Shown: positions 26,261 through 37,809, counted from the first letter of the stretch. The stretch: DNA of 64,000 nt from Streptomyces hawaiiensis (GCF_004803895.1 NZ_CP021978.1:248001-312000); one strand, 5' to 3'. Numbers and translations are program-made. The notes: generated by a model from the sequence alone, not told the origin.

Positions 26261-26578
26261 GGCGGTTCTCCTGGCTCGCGTGACCGGGACCGGTCGAACG
26301 GTGTTTCGCCGAGCTGAGCGTGCAAGAACGGACAGGCGGGCATGAGCGGGCCTGAGGCGGTACGAGGCTTCGTCGCGCCGCCCCTGAAACGGGGCGGGCG
26401 CGCGGTGAGGGCCTGGGATTCGGCCGCCCACACCTCACCGATGTGGAGCGACCGGTTGACACCAGCCCATGGACAGGCGGCGGATCAATCATTCATTTTG
26501 CCAGCTCAGCGGTACCTTCGGCCAGGGGCTGCAAGTCGCTGCCACCCGAACGGATGACGGACAGCTGAGCGGGCGCTG
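26261..26578. other. Gap between the ABC exporter and mbtH genes
   Basis: About 320 bases without a plausible gene. It could contain a separate promoter for mbtH and the dehydrogenase, but no clear -35/-10 pair or hairpin was found on the minus strand. Confidence 0.4.
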
Positions 26579-28915
26579 TCAGGCCAGTGCCGGCCGGCCT
26601 GCCTGAAGTTGCCACAGTGTGGTGTAGGTGCCTCCACGGTTCACCAGCTCCTCATGGGTGCCCTGTTCGGCGACGAGCCCACCCGGCCCCATGACATAGA
26701 TCTGGTCCGCCTTCTGGACGGTGGACAGCCGGTGGGCGATGACGACCATCGTCCGGTCCGTGCCGAATACCTGGAGGGCCTGTTGGATGATGGCCTCGGT
26801 CTCGTTGTCGACGGCGGAGGTGGCCTCGTCGAGGATGATGACCGGTGGGTCGCGCAAGATCGTGCGGGCCAGCGCGATGCGCTGTTTCTGCCCGCCGGAC
26901 AACGCGGCACCTCGTTCTCCGACCCGGGTCTGGTAGCCGTCGGGCAGGCTGTCGATGAAGGCGTCGGCGCCGGCCGTGCGGGCAGCGGTCACGAGTTGCT
27001 CGTCGGTGGCGTCGAAGGTGCCGTAGCGGATGTTCTCCGCGATGGTGGCGTCGAACAGGAACGGTTCCTGGGTGACGTATCCGATCGCGCGGCGCAGGTC
27101 GGGCAGGGCGAGGGTGCGCACATCGGCGCCGTCGAGCAGCACCCGGCCCTGGTCGGGGTGGTGGAACCGCATCAGCAGTTTGGCGACGGTGGTCTTCCCG
27201 GCACCGCTGGTGCCGACGATGCCCGTGGTCCGTCCTGGCGGAATGGCCAGGGACGTGTCGCTGAGGGCCGGTGGCCGGCCGGGGTAGGCGAAGGTCACGT
27301 TCCGCAGTTCGATCTCGCCCTTCACCTGCCGGCCGGGCAGCGGGCGGCCGCCCGAGACCGGTTCGAGGGGGAGGCGGTGCAGCCGCTCCACGCGGTCCAG
27401 GGCGGTGACGGTGCGCTGGTACTGGTCGGTGGTGCTGCCCAGCCGGGACAGCTTGAGCATGGCGATGCCGGGCATCTCGATCAGCGGGCCGAAGGCGGCG
27501 GTCGACAGGGTGCCCCGCAGCACGGCCGTGCCACCCAGGAGCACGGTGCCGACGAGGGCCGAACCTCCGGCCAGACGCAGGATCTGGGGCGGAACGGCCG
27601 CGCTGCGGTCGCTGACGCGGTTGGCCTCGCTGCACTCGCGGTTCAACTCGGTGATGCGCACGATCTCGTGCTGTTCGGTGACGGCGGACTTGATGGTGGT
27701 GTGGGCGTGGAGGTTCTCGGTGATACGGCCGTTCAGCCGTGACCGCCGCTCGTCGGATGCGGCATGGCTGGCGACCGCCCGTTCGTGGAAGCGGAAGGAC
27801 AGCCAGGCCACGAGCGGGACGGGCGCGAAGGCGACCCAGGCGATCTGCGGAGCGAGCAGCAGGAAGGCCGGGATGAGCAGTCCCAGGCTGGTGACCATCT
27901 GCACGACGTCGTTCATGTTGGAGGCGACGAACGTGCTGATCTGGCTGATGTCCTCGGACAGGACGGTGTTGACCCTGCTGATGCGCTCGTTCTCCAGGTC
28001 GGCGGGCGCCACGCGCTGGACGTGCTCGTAGGTGCGGGTGCGCCAGTCGTCCTCGATGGTCTGCGCCAGCTGACGCCAGGCGACAGTGGCGCCGTAGCCG
28101 AAGGCCGCCATGGCGAGGCAGGCCGTTCCCGCGGCGCCCACGAGCAGCCCCAACTGACTGCCGACACCGGCCACTCCGTATCTGGCCAGGGTCGAACTGC
28201 CGCCCTTGGCGACCAGCAGCACGATCGAGGGGCTGAGGGCGAACAGCGCCATCTCCCCCAGCTGCGACAGGCCCGACAGCACTGCTGCCAGGGCGAACTT
28301 CCGCTTGTGGGGGCCGATGATGCGGCGCAGGGGGTGGCGGCGGGCCGTGGCTTCGTCCGATGACTGCTTCGCCCTGTTAGATCTGCGCCACGCTCCGCGG
28401 ACGACTCCTGCCGTCGCCGCGGTCGTCACTCCGAGCATGAGCAGGGGTCTGCTGAGCAGTGTCAGGAGGAACGGCCCGCCGACGACGGCCGCTGCGACCG
28501 CACCGCCGGCCAAGAGGATGCTCGGCAGCCGGCGTCCGGTGCTCTCGGCGTCCTGTCGGGGCACGGCGGCCGAGGGAGGCGTCTCGGGTCTGTCCTTCCG
28601 AGGCGTCGTCGTCAGCAGGGCTGCCAGGGTCCGGGAAACCGCCTGCCGCAGCAACCGGGTGGCCGCACGGGGGCTGACCGTGCGGTCGTGCCGCAGCAGG
28701 ACCCGGCCGGTGACCGGACTGGCGTGCACCTCCTCGATGCCCGGGGCTTCGAGGAGCGTGGTCTCGGTCAGCCGCGCGGCGGCGGGTCTGCCGCGCAGGA
28801 GGTCGATCTCCCAGCGCTGGCGGCCGGGGACGATCGAGCGTGGTCGCATCCTCGCTCGGAGAGGGGCCCGTCGTGTCGTCGGGCGGTCGACCGGAGGGCT
28901 TTCGGGCAGGGCCAT
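26579..28915 (-). CDS. ABC exporter (permease-ATPase) with HMA-like N-terminal domain
   Basis: A 778-residue half transporter. Residues 30-100 (RQRWEIDLLRGRPAAARL, then PGIEEVHASPVTGRVLLRHD) resemble the metal-associated-type domains found at the front of some actinobacterial P-type ATPases, but without Cys-x-x-Cys. A membrane domain with about six helices follows (residues 130-490). The ATPase has Walker A GTSGAGKTT near 585, Q-loop QEPFLFDATI, signature LSGGQKQRIALAR near 690, Walker B VIILDEATSAVD and the switch His in VIAHRLS. Its ATG overlaps the NRPS stop (TGATG), so it is translationally coupled and probably exports the peptide product or confers self-protection. It should work as a homodimer. 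Confidence 0.93.
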   Translation of the reverse strand: MALPESPPVDRPTTRRAPLRARMRPRSIVPGRQRWEIDLLRGRPAAARLTETTLLEAPGIEEVHASPVTGRVLLRHDRTVSPRAATRLLRQAVSRTLAALLTTTPRKDRPETPPSAAVPRQDAESTGRRLPSILLAGGAVAAAVVGGPFLLTLLSRPLLMLGVTTAATAGVVRGAWRRSNRAKQSSDEATARRHPLRRIIGPHKRKFALAAVLSGLSQLGEMALFALSPSIVLLVAKGGSSTLARYGVAGVGSQLGLLVGAAGTACLAMAAFGYGATVAWRQLAQTIEDDWRTRTYEHVQRVAPADLENERISRVNTVLSEDISQISTFVASNMNDVVQMVTSLGLLIPAFLLLAPQIAWVAFAPVPLVAWLSFRFHERAVASHAASDERRSRLNGRITENLHAHTTIKSAVTEQHEIVRITELNRECSEANRVSDRSAAVPPQILRLAGGSALVGTVLLGGTAVLRGTLSTAAFGPLIEMPGIAMLKLSRLGSTTDQYQRTVTALDRVERLHRLPLEPVSGGRPLPGRQVKGEIELRNVTFAYPGRPPALSDTSLAIPPGRTTGIVGTSGAGKTTVAKLLMRFHHPDQGRVLLDGADVRTLALPDLRRAIGYVTQEPFLFDATIAENIRYGTFDATDEQLVTAARTAGADAFIDSLPDGYQTRVGERGAALSGGQKQRIALARTILRDPPVIILDEATSAVDNETEAIIQQALQVFGTDRTMVVIAHRLSTVQKADQIYVMGPGGLVAEQGTHEELVNRGGTYTTLWQLQAGRPALA

Positions 28916-31900
28916 CAACTATCACCGTTCCCGGCGGCCATGCCACCAACGGCATCAGGGGGTTCCGTTTCACGAACGCGCCCACCACTCGTGCGGGCGT
29001 GGCCGGGCCTTCTCCTTTCCATGAAGCCCCAGTAGCCGCACACCGCGGCATCGTCGATCTCGGGGATCTCCACGCCGAGTCGCCGCAGTCGGCGGACCGT
29101 CCGGTCGTTGCCGAACTCCACGCTCCGCTGCTTCGCGCTCTGCGCCCTCCTGGCGTGTTCTTCCAGATGGGGCTGGTAGGGCAGGATCGGCAGGTCCTGT
29201 CCGCGCTCGGTCGCAGCGCACAGGTGGCGCAACCAGTCGGTGAGCGGAACCTCTTCGGTGTGCGTCCCGTACAGCCGGTCGTAGCCGGCCATGAAGGCGC
29301 CGGGTCCGGTCCTGCGCGAGTCGTGAAGGTGATGCACGAAGCCGGTCTTCTCACGGTCGAGAAGCAGCGCTACGACGGCGTTTGCGAGCACATCGACGGG
29401 AAGCAGCGTCTCCTCGAGTTCCGGGTCCGCCGGGTAACAGCCGAGGGCGGCGCAACTGGTGAGCAGCCTGGAGAACATGTCGTCCGGATTGACGGCACCG
29501 GTCGAGGAATGGGCCCAGATGCGGCCGAGGCGATGGATGCCGCCGCTCGCTCCCCGTTCGATGGCATGCTCCACGAGCCGGTCGGCCACCCATTTGCTCG
29601 CCGCGTAGCCCCGCCCGAACGGGTGCCGTTCACCATCGACCGGCAAGTCTTCCGTCACCAGCCGTGGGTCGTGGCCGGAGCGGAACACACCGAGGGTCGA
29701 GAGGTAATGGAACGCCTTCGGCCGGCCTTCACCCGCCAGGTGCAGCAGGGTTCTGGTGCCCTCCACATTGGCGGGCTTCAACCGTGCGTACGGTGAGAGG
29801 TGATGGACGTACGCGCCGCTGTGGACGATCGTGTCGACCGTCTCGCGCAGCCGCGCCCAGAGTGCCGAGCCGAGGCCGAGGTCCACGGCGGTCAGATCTC
29901 CGCGCACGATGCTCAGCCGTGGATCGTCTGCCGTCGCCGTGATGCCGTAGGCCCGCAGGGCCCTGGCTAGCCGCTCGCGTGCCTGGGCGTCGGTACGCGC
30001 GCGGACCAGGCAGTGCACCCGGGCCGTCGTCCTGTGCAGGAGTTCGGCCAGGAGGAAGGCTCCGACGAATCCCGTGGCTCCGGTCAGCAGGATCTCTCGG
30101 GGGTCACCGACGCGTTCGGGATCGGAGGCGAAGTGCAGGACGGGGCTGAGTTTCGCTTCCGTGCGGGGCACGTATGAGGGCTCGGTGTCCGCGCCGTCCG
30201 TACGGAGGTGGAGGGCCAGGCCCGCCGGTGTCGGTGCCTCCAGGAGCGCCGACAGGCTGAAGGGGGCGGCCATGGTCTCGCCGATCCGGCCGGCCAGGCG
30301 GGTGGCGAGCAGGGAATGGCCGCCCAGAGCGAAGAAGTCGTCGTCGACGCCGACCGCGGGCAGGCCCAGCACCTCGGCGAACAACTCGCACAGGGCCCGT
30401 TCCTCAGGGGTGTCCGGAGCGCGGCCGCCGCCTGCTCCGGCGGAGAAGTCCGGCGCGGGCAGGGCACGGCGGTCGAGTTTTCCGTTCGGGGTCAGCGGCA
30501 GGGCGTCGAGCACCATGAACGCGGACGGCACCATGTGTGCGGGCACTCGCTCGCGCAGGAAGGTCCGCAGCTCGGCCGGGTCGAGACCGGCTCCCGCGAC
30601 GGGTACGGCGTAGGCGGCCAGGCGGGTGTCGCCGCGGTGGTCGTCGCGGGCGATCACGGCGGCCTGGGCGATCTCGGGGTGGGTGGCGAGGAGGGCTTCG
30701 AGTTCGCCGGGTTCGATACGGTGGCCGCGGACCTTGACCTGGTCGTCCGCCCTTCCGGCGAAGAGGAGTTGGCCGTCGCCGCGCCGACGGACCAGGTCGC
30801 CGGTGCGGTACATCCTGGTCCCTGGCGGGCCGTACGGGTCGGCCACGAACCGCTCGGCCGTCGCACCCGGGCGGCGCAGGTAGCCGCGGGCGAGTCCCGC
30901 ACCGCCCACGTAGAGCTCTCCGGTCACTCCGGGCGGCACAGGCCGCAGCGCGGTGTCCAGGACGTAGGCCCGGGTGCCGGGGACCGGCCGGCCCAGGACC
31001 GGACTCGAAGCGGTGTCCAGCCGCGCCTGGAGCGCGTCCACGGTGCACTCGGTCGGACCGTACATGTTGTGGGCCATCAGCCCGTGCACGGCCCGCAGTT
31101 CGGTCCACAGTTGCTCGGGCAGTTCCTCGCCGCCGATCACGGCCACGCTGGGCCGTCGGCGTGCGTCGCTGAACAGGCCGCGGTCGTACAGGATCCGCAG
31201 GTACGAGGGCGTGACGTCGACCGTGTCGATCCGGTGCCGCAGCAGCCAGTTCACGAACCGGTCGGCGTCTTTCCAGGTATCGGAGTCGGGTACATGCAGT
31301 TCATGACCGGCCGTCAGGGCCGAGAGCTGACCCCATGAGGCGTCGAAGGACACCGAGGCGGTCAGGGCGACCCGCAGCGGACGGCCCGCGAGTCGTTCGG
31401 CCGCCGGTCCGAAGACCCGGTCCCGATACTGTGCGGCGAGGTTGGCCACGCTCGCGTGACGGGCGACGACCCCCTTCGGTGTGCCGGTGGATCCCGAGGT
31501 GTAGATGACGTAGGCCGGTTGTTCAGGTGACATCCTTGTCATCGGGTCGCTGTCGGGCAGCCCCCTCAGCGCCTCCTCGGTCTCCGGGGTGGACAGCAGC
31601 AGAGCCGGAATCCCCGGGCCTACGGTGGTGGTCGTGTCCCTGAGCAGCAACGCGGGCTGTGCGTCCTCGACCATGGCCGCGAGGCGCTGGGCCGGGTATT
31701 CCGGGTCGAGAGGCAGATAGGTGGCTCCCGCCTTGAGGACGGCGAGCAGGGCCACCACGAGGTCGTGCGAGCGTGGCAGGGCGACCGCGACCACGTCCTC
31801 GGGGCCGATCCCCCGGGCGGCCAGTGCGTGCGCGAGCCGGTTCGCCCGGGCGTTCAGCTCCGTGTACGTCAAGGTCGTGCCGTCCGAGACGACGGCGACC

Positions 31901-34900
31901 GCGTCGGGCGTGGCGCGTACCCGGGCCTGGAAGAGCTCAGGAATGGTGCCCGCTGCAGCAGCGGGTTGGTCGTGGTCGCCGCAGAGGTGACGGCGTTCGC
32001 TGTCGGACAGGACGTCGATGTGGCTGAGCGGCCGGTCCGCGTCTTGTACGACCGCGTTCAGCAGCCGCACCCAGCGCGCGGCCAGATCCTCGACCGTGCG
32101 CGGGTCGAACAGGTCCGTGGCGTAGTCGAAGGTCGCGTTCAGACCGAGGCATTCGCCCTGTGCGGAGCGATTCTCGTAGACGCCGATGTCCAGGTCGAAC
32201 TTGGCGGTCTCGGTCGGCACCGTGATCCTGGCGGTCGTCAGGCCCGGCAACCCCAACACCGCGCCCTCGTCGGCGTCGAGGGAGAGCGCAACCTGGAACA
32301 GCGGGTGGCGGGCGGGTGACCGCGTGGGGTTCAGGGCCTCCACCACCTGCTCGAACGGCGCGTCCTGGTGCGCGTAGGCGGCCAGCGCGGCGGCCCGGAC
32401 ACGTTCCAGGAGCCGGGAGAATGTGGGATCGCCCGAGGTGTCGGTGCGCAACACCAGTGTGTTGACGAAGAAGCCCACCAGGTCGTCCAGGGCCTGGTCA
32501 CCGCGCCCGGCGATCACGGTGCCCACCGGGACGTCGGTGCCCGCGCCCAGCTTCGTCAGGAGCGCGGCCAGCCCCGCGTGCAGCACCATGAAGAGGCTCG
32601 TCCCCGACCGGCGGGCCAGTTCGGTCAGCGCCGTGTGCAGCTCCGGGTCGATCCGCAGACCGACCCGGGCTCCGCTGTGGGAGGCGAGGGCCGGACGGGG
32701 GCGGTCGTAGGGCAGCGTGAGCTCTTCGGGCAGGTCCGCCAACCTGACGGCCCAGTAGTCCAGTTGGCTGGCGAGCGGTCCGTCGGCCTGGCTCAGGAGC
32801 CGGCGCTGCCACAGGGTGTAGTCGGTGTACCGTACCGGCAGCGGGTCCCAGTCCGGCTCCTCGCCGCGGCTCCGGGCGGTGTAGGCCGTGGCCAGGTCGC
32901 GGGCCAGCGGGGCCAGGGACCAGCCGTCGGCGGCGATGTGGTGCACGGCGATCACCAGGACGTGCTCGGCGGGCCCCAGCGCGAACAACTCGGCACGCAA
33001 CGGCGGCTCGATCGCCAGGTCGAACGGGTAGCGGACGGCGTCCAGCAGCCGCGCGTGCAGTGCCTCCTCGTCGTCCACGTCGGTGACGGGCAGCGGGGGG
33101 CGCACCACGGTGGCGTCGAGAATCCGCTGGAAGGGCTCGCCGTCGACGTCCGGATAGAGCGTGCGCAGACTCTCGTGCCGGCCCACCACATCGCCCAGGG
33201 CCTGTTCCAGCGCTCTGCGGTCGAGTGCGCCGGACAGTCGCTGCACGAGGGGGATGTTGTAGGTGGCGCCGGGTCCTTCGACCCGGTGCAGGTACCACAG
33301 CCGTTGTTGCGCGAAGGACAAGGGAGTGCGGTCCGGGCGTTCCTGGACGTTCAGGGCCGGGCGGGCGCCGTGGGCGCTGTCCAGGCGCGCCGCCAGCTCG
33401 GCGACCGTGGGTGCCTCGAACAGCGCACTCAGGTTGAGGTCCACGCCGAGCACGGCGCGGATCCTGGCGACCAGGCGGATCGCCAGCAGTGAATGCCCGC
33501 CCGCGTCGAAGAAGTTCACGTCCGGGCCGACACGCGAACGGTTCAGGACGTCCGCGAACAGTTCGCACAGCAATTGTTCGCGTGGGGTGCGGGCTGCCCG
33601 CGCGGCGGATGCCTCGGGCTCCTCCTCGAGCGGATCCGGCAGGGCTTCTCGGTCCAGCTTTCCGTTCGGCGTGAGCGGCAGCTCTTCCAGCTTCACGAAC
33701 ACCGCGGGCACCATGTGTCCGGGCAGGCTCTCACGCAGCAGCTCGCGCAGCAGCTGTGGTCGCGTACTCTGCTCGTCCCCTACGACGTGGGCGACGAGCC
33801 TGACATCACCCTGCTCTCGGCCCGGCCGGGCGAGCACCGCGGCGTGCGTCACTCCGGGGCATGCGGTCAGCGCGGCCTCGATCTCTCCCGGTTCGATACG
33901 GAAACCGCGCACTTTGACCTGGTGGTCGGCGCGGCCGATGTACTCCAGCTGACCGTCGGGCCGCCACCGCACCACGTCCCCCGTCCGGTACATCCGTGTT
34001 CCCGGGGGCCCGTACGGGTCGGCCACGAAACGGGAGGCCGTGAGCGCCGGCCGGCGCAGATAGCCGCGTGCCAGCGACAGGCCGGCGATATAGAGCTCCC
34101 CGGCGGCTCCCGACGGCACTGGTTGCAGCGTGCCGTTCAGCACGTAGAGGCGGCTGCCGGCGGTCGGGTGCCCGATCGGGGGTGCCGAGGCCGAGGGCAC
34201 CAGCGGTGTGCTCAGGGTCGCCATGACGGTGGCTTCCGTCGGCCCGTAGGCGTTCAGCATGCGCCGGCCCGGCGCCCAGCGCGCCACCAGCCCCTGCGGA
34301 CAGGCCTCGCCTGCTACCTGCACGGTCGGAGCACATACGTCCGTCTCGGACATGGCCGCCAACACCGATGGAGGCACGACCACATGGGTGAGGCGGGTGC
34401 CGCCGGTCAGGGCGGACACCGGGTCGGTGGCGGGAGCGACCACGAGTGCGGCCCCGTTCAGCAGGGTGGCGAACATCTCCAGCGCTGAGGCGTCGAAGCT
34501 GGGCGAGGCGAACTGCAACACCCTGCTGTCGGAGGTGATCTCCGCTCCTTCCCCCTGGAATTTCGCCATTGAGGCGATGCCCGTGTGCGTCACCACCACG
34601 CCCTTGGGCCGCCCGGTGGAGCCGGAGGTGTAGATCACGTAGGCCGGATGCCGCGGGTCCACAGCGATGGCCGGATCGGCGTCGGGTTGTCCCTGCGACA
34701 ACTCGGCCACGGCTCGCCGGTCGTCGATCACCAGGGCCGGGCGGGCGTCGCTCAGCATGTAGTCCCTGCGCGCCGCCGGATACTCGGGGTCCACCGGCAG
34801 GTAGGCGGCGCCGGCCTTGAGTACGGCGAGCACGGCCACGACCAGGTCTGTCGAACGAGGCAGGGCGAGCGCGACGACGTCCTCCGCCCCGATGCCGCGA

Positions 34901-36468
34901 GCGATCAGTGCGTGCGCGAGCCTGTTCGCCCGCGCGTTCAACTCCCCGTATGTCAAGCAGGTGCCGTCGCCCACCAGCGCGGTCGCGGCCGGGGTGCGGT
35001 GCACCTGCTCCTCGAACAGTGTCGGGAAGGGCACGGGAGGGCTGCCTGCCGCTGTGGCGTCGCCCTGGTCGAAGAGGGAGCGTCGCTCGTCGGCCGACAG
35101 CACGTCGAGCATGCCGACCGGCAGCTCGGGGTCCAGGTCGCACATGTCGGCCAGCAGGCGCAGCAGGCGCTGCTGGGTGTCGATCAGGTCCGCTTCGCCG
35201 TACGTCCCGGGGGCCGCGTGCAGTCTCATGTGCGGGCCGGAGCCGTCCCGGCGATCCCACACCATGATCAGGAGGTCGGCACCGAGCGGGAAGGAGAGGT
35301 TGTGCGCGATGCACTTGTGGCCCGCGAAGGAGAGGTTGTAGTCGAACCCGATGAGGTTGACCACGGGCGAGAACACACTGCCGGGTCCACGGGACAGGCT
35401 GAGGTCGCGGTGCAGGTCCTCGGCGCGGTAGCGCTGGTGTGCCAGCGCTTCGCGCATCCGCTCGTCGACCTGGGCCAGCAGTTCCCTCAGCGGCATGTCG
35501 GGCCGCATCGTCAGGCGTACGGGCACACTGTTGGCCAGCATCCCCGGCGTCGCACGGGAGGCCTCGTCCACCCGACCGGCCACGGTCAGTCCGACGACCA
35601 CATCCCGAGCGCCCGTCAGGCGATGGGTGTGCAGCGCCACTGCGGCGAAGACGAAACGGAAGCGGGAGACGTCGGCACGGGAGGCCGCCTCCTTCAGCTC
35701 CCGAGGACGCGGAAGGGGAAGCAACTCCGTTCGCGGAACGGGCCCGTCCGTGGGGCCGACGGAAGCCGACGGCGCGCGTGTACGGGTCCATCCGGCCAGT
35801 TCACCCGCCCAGTACTCCCGGTCCGCGGCACGGTCCTGGGAGTCCCGGTAGTCCACGTCGGCCTTGACCAGCGCCGACAACGGGCCGAAGGGGCCGGGGG
35901 CGGGCTCCTCCCCCTGGACGAAGGCCGTGTACACCTCGGCGACCCGGTGGGCCACGAGTGCGTAGCCGAAGGCGTCCACGGCCGCATGGTGGTACGTGTG
36001 GTACCACCAGAACCGCTCCGGCGTGATTTTGAACAGCGCGTAGCTGAACAACGGGCCGGAAGACAGGTCCATGGGCCGGGCCATGTCGGCCGAGATCCAC
36101 GCGTGTGCGGCCGCCTCCGGATCGGGCTCGTCGCAGACGTCGACGAACGACAGCGACCAGGGCAGCTCGCTCTCCACGATCTGCACGGGTCCGTCGTCAC
36201 CGGGCAGCAGACGCACCCGTAACGCGTCCGTCTCGGCCACGACGTGGCGCAGCGCCGCCTCGAACCGGTCCGGATCAACAGGTCCGCTGATCTCCAGGTA
36301 CTCGCCGAGGCGCAGTGCCGGACTCATGTGCGGGGAATGTTGTTCGGCGAGCCAGACCTCGCGCTGTCCCGCGGTCACCGGGAGGATCTCGACCGACGCT
36401 TTGGTGGTGTGGTCCGGATTCTGTACTTCGTCATCGACTTGCTGGGCGTGAAGCTGACGACGGGACAA
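28915..36468 (-). CDS. Dimodular NRPS, C-A-T-C-A-T-reductase
   Basis: A 2517-residue nonribosomal peptide synthetase. Domains: C1 (1-470; active site HHAAVDAF near 161, Ala in place of the usual Gly), A1 (480-900; [13 protein letters not shown] near 660), T1 ([10 protein letters not shown] near 990), C2 (HHIAADGW near 1176), A2 (1510-1960), T2 ([10 protein letters not shown] near 2050), and a terminal NADPH-dependent reductase (TGATGFVG near 2130, YAASK near 2290). Specificity residues aligned by hand are DALVQAAVMK for A1 (aromatic-like ending) and DAGDVGMVDK for A2 (close to Glu/Gln codes). No thioesterase is present, so release should give an aldehyde or alcohol. A lone first C domain suggests an acyl or foreign-carrier starter. 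Start chosen by AGGAGG at 36476-36481. One TTA codon lies at 36220-36222. Confidence 0.94.
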   Translation of the reverse strand: MSRRQLHAQQVDDEVQNPDHTTKASVEILPVTAGQREVWLAEQHSPHMSPALRLGEYLEISGPVDPDRFEAALRHVVAETDALRVRLLPGDDGPVQIVESELPWSLSFVDVCDEPDPEAAAHAWISADMARPMDLSSGPLFSYALFKITPERFWWYHTYHHAAVDAFGYALVAHRVAEVYTAFVQGEEPAPGPFGPLSALVKADVDYRDSQDRAADREYWAGELAGWTRTRAPSASVGPTDGPVPRTELLPLPRPRELKEAASRADVSRFRFVFAAVALHTHRLTGARDVVVGLTVAGRVDEASRATPGMLANSVPVRLTMRPDMPLRELLAQVDERMREALAHQRYRAEDLHRDLSLSRGPGSVFSPVVNLIGFDYNLSFAGHKCIAHNLSFPLGADLLIMVWDRRDGSGPHMRLHAAPGTYGEADLIDTQQRLLRLLADMCDLDPELPVGMLDVLSADERRSLFDQGDATAAGSPPVPFPTLFEEQVHRTPAATALVGDGTCLTYGELNARANRLAHALIARGIGAEDVVALALPRSTDLVVAVLAVLKAGAAYLPVDPEYPAARRDYMLSDARPALVIDDRRAVAELSQGQPDADPAIAVDPRHPAYVIYTSGSTGRPKGVVVTHTGIASMAKFQGEGAEITSDSRVLQFASPSFDASALEMFATLLNGAALVVAPATDPVSALTGGTRLTHVVVPPSVLAAMSETDVCAPTVQVAGEACPQGLVARWAPGRRMLNAYGPTEATVMATLSTPLVPSASAPPIGHPTAGSRLYVLNGTLQPVPSGAAGELYIAGLSLARGYLRRPALTASRFVADPYGPPGTRMYRTGDVVRWRPDGQLEYIGRADHQVKVRGFRIEPGEIEAALTACPGVTHAAVLARPGREQGDVRLVAHVVGDEQSTRPQLLRELLRESLPGHMVPAVFVKLEELPLTPNGKLDREALPDPLEEEPEASAARAARTPREQLLCELFADVLNRSRVGPDVNFFDAGGHSLLAIRLVARIRAVLGVDLNLSALFEAPTVAELAARLDSAHGARPALNVQERPDRTPLSFAQQRLWYLHRVEGPGATYNIPLVQRLSGALDRRALEQALGDVVGRHESLRTLYPDVDGEPFQRILDATVVRPPLPVTDVDDEEALHARLLDAVRYPFDLAIEPPLRAELFALGPAEHVLVIAVHHIAADGWSLAPLARDLATAYTARSRGEEPDWDPLPVRYTDYTLWQRRLLSQADGPLASQLDYWAVRLADLPEELTLPYDRPRPALASHSGARVGLRIDPELHTALTELARRSGTSLFMVLHAGLAALLTKLGAGTDVPVGTVIAGRGDQALDDLVGFFVNTLVLRTDTSGDPTFSRLLERVRAAALAAYAHQDAPFEQVVEALNPTRSPARHPLFQVALSLDADEGAVLGLPGLTTARITVPTETAKFDLDIGVYENRSAQGECLGLNATFDYATDLFDPRTVEDLAARWVRLLNAVVQDADRPLSHIDVLSDSERRHLCGDHDQPAAAAGTIPELFQARVRATPDAVAVVSDGTTLTYTELNARANRLAHALAARGIGPEDVVAVALPRSHDLVVALLAVLKAGATYLPLDPEYPAQRLAAMVEDAQPALLLRDTTTTVGPGIPALLLSTPETEEALRGLPDSDPMTRMSPEQPAYVIYTSGSTGTPKGVVARHASVANLAAQYRDRVFGPAAERLAGRPLRVALTASVSFDASWGQLSALTAGHELHVPDSDTWKDADRFVNWLLRHRIDTVDVTPSYLRILYDRGLFSDARRRPSVAVIGGEELPEQLWTELRAVHGLMAHNMYGPTECTVDALQARLDTASSPVLGRPVPGTRAYVLDTALRPVPPGVTGELYVGGAGLARGYLRRPGATAERFVADPYGPPGTRMYRTGDLVRRRGDGQLLFAGRADDQVKVRGHRIEPGELEALLATHPEIAQAAVIARDDHRGDTRLAAYAVPVAGAGLDPAELRTFLRERVPAHMVPSAFMVLDALPLTPNGKLDRRALPAPDFSAGAGGGRAPDTPEERALCELFAEVLGLPAVGVDDDFFALGGHSLLATRLAGRIGETMAAPFSLSALLEAPTPAGLALHLRTDGADTEPSYVPRTEAKLSPVLHFASDPERVGDPREILLTGATGFVGAFLLAELLHRTTARVHCLVRARTDAQARERLARALRAYGITATADDPRLSIVRGDLTAVDLGLGSALWARLRETVDTIVHSGAYVHHLSPYARLKPANVEGTRTLLHLAGEGRPKAFHYLSTLGVFRSGHDPRLVTEDLPVDGERHPFGRGYAASKWVADRLVEHAIERGASGGIHRLGRIWAHSSTGAVNPDDMFSRLLTSCAALGCYPADPELEETLLPVDVLANAVVALLLDREKTGFVHHLHDSRRTGPGAFMAGYDRLYGTHTEEVPLTDWLRHLCAATERGQDLPILPYQPHLEEHARRAQSAKQRSVEFGNDRTVRRLRRLGVEIPEIDDAAVCGYWGFMERRRPGHARTSGGRVRETEPPDAVGGMAAGNGDS

Positions 36469-36475
36469 CAAGAAA

Positions 36476-36481
36476 CCTCCT
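36476..36481 (-). promoter_or_regulatory. Ribosome binding site deciding the NRPS start
   Basis: AGGAGG on the minus strand precedes two consecutive in-frame TTG codons (36471 and 36468) by four and seven bases. It excludes the 74-residue longer frame, whose sequence is unlike any NRPS N-terminus. Confidence 0.65.
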
Positions 36482-37030
36482 GTGGTGCCGGTGCCCCCTG
36501 AGCACGACCGGCCTTCGTCGGATCCCTCATCGTGACAGTCGGCAGGGAGTTCTCCGCGTCCGCAGTAATAGAGCCACTCGAAGGAATGACCCTGAACCGG
36601 CGTGCCCTGTGGAGGCTCCTTGATCGGGGTGATGTAAGGGGCGCGGGAAGGGACTTCTTTTTGCGCCGTCTCACTACCAATGCACTTCACTCACTCGGCT
36701 GATTACGCGTCGCTGTCCGCATGGGCTGCCACGCGTTTGGGAACGCGCCCAACTGCGAGGGATCGGCAGCATGTGAAGATTCCCTCATCGGGCGTCGCAC
36801 TCGTTATGGGTTACCGCGGAGCTCGCGGAGTCTCGGGAATTTTGGGATTTCCTGGATCCGGCCGATGAAGGGACAGCTATGGGCGGCATCGCTCCGAGGG
36901 AGCTCATCTTGATGAGGCTCGTTGAAAGCGGCCACGCCCTGATCGGGAATTACCCCACACCTGCTCGCATGCACTGGCGTCACGAGGTCTTCGCCGCCGA
37001 CCCGAAACGGGCCGGAGCCGCTGCTCCAGG
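36482..37030. other. Upstream region of the NRPS cluster
   Basis: About 550 bases without a convincing gene. It should hold the cluster promoter and any operator. An inverted repeat CGCGTTTGGGAACGCG lies at 36732-36747, and an imperfect one (GGAATTTTGGGATTTCC) near 36837-36853; either could bind a regulator, but no regulator gene is present in the cluster itself. Confidence 0.45.
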
Positions 37031-37768
37031 TCAGCGGGGAGTGAGGAGGCAGAACTCGTTGCCTTCCGGGTCGGCCAGGACCGTCCAGGAGATTGCGCTC
37101 TGGTCGATACCAGGGTCGGTGGCGCCCAAGGCGCGCAGTCGGGCTTCTTCTGCTTCCAGGTCGTCACCGGGGTAGGGGGAGACGTCGAGGTGGACGCGGT
37201 TCCACCCGCTCTTGGTGTCGGGGGTGCGGAGGAACTCCAGGTAGGGGCCGACACCTTGGGCGGATCGCATGGACGCGTGGTCGTCGGTGACCTCGTGCAG
37301 TGTCCAGTCCATCGCCCGGCCCCAGAACCGGGCCATCCCGCGTGGGTCGGTGCAGTCGACCACCACCGCGGCGATCGGCCCGGTGTCCTGGTAGATCGGG
37401 CGGGGCTCCAGGACGCAGAACTCGTTGCCCTCCGGGTCGGCCATGACCGTCCAGGGGACCTCGCCCTGACCCACGTCGGCGAGGGTCGCACCGAGATCCC
37501 TCAAGCGCGCGACCACCTCCGCCTGATGGGCGGTCGAGGTGGTGGCCAGATCGAGGTGCACCCGGTTCTTCACCGTTTTGGGTTCTGGGCGGGCGACGAT
37601 GTCGATGCAGACGGCCACGGGGTCGGGGTAGGCGAAACTCACGGGTTCGAGGTTGGTAACGCCGGGTCCCTCGCTGTCGACGCCCCAACCGAGTGCCTCC
37701 GCCCAGAACCGGCCGAGCACGGAGTCGTCGTGGGCCTTCATATTGATCTGCACGAGTCTTGTTGCCAC
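37031..37768 (-). CDS. Two-domain VOC (glyoxalase-like) protein
   Basis: A 245-residue protein with two tandem vicinal-oxygen-chelate modules. Each ends in the same motif: WTVMADPEGNEFCVLEPR near residue 120 and WTVLADPEGNEFCLLTPR at the C-terminus. GTG at 37768 is used; the reading begins VATRLVQINMKAHD, a normal start for these proteins, with AGGA upstream. The metal-ligand positions His/Glu (VHLDLA, VHLDVS and the final Glu in GNEF) are plausible. VOC proteins include dioxygenases, lyases and antibiotic-binding resistance proteins; no choice can be made here. It lies upstream of the prenyl-synthase fusion end, 41 bases apart, both on the minus strand. Confidence 0.85.
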   Translation of the reverse strand: MATRLVQINMKAHDDSVLGRFWAEALGWGVDSEGPGVTNLEPVSFAYPDPVAVCIDIVARPEPKTVKNRVHLDLATTSTAHQAEVVARLRDLGATLADVGQGEVPWTVMADPEGNEFCVLEPRPIYQDTGPIAAVVVDCTDPRGMARFWGRAMDWTLHEVTDDHASMRSAQGVGPYLEFLRTPDTKSGWNRVHLDVSPYPGDDLEAEEARLRALGATDPGIDQSAISWTVLADPEGNEFCLLTPR

Positions 37769-37809
37769 GCCGCAGATCCTAGAAGCTCCAGTCCGCCGTC
37801 CAGGAACCA

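Noticed and set aside
34585..36222. 545-codon plus-strand frame inside the NRPS
   Set aside because: The NRPS core motifs are on the minus strand; the plus frame is Gly/Arg/Val-rich and meaningless.
36832..36856. AT-rich imperfect dyad as a definite NRPS operator
   Set aside because: One arm has a mismatch, and no regulator gene or second copy supports it; kept only as a note in the intergenic entry.
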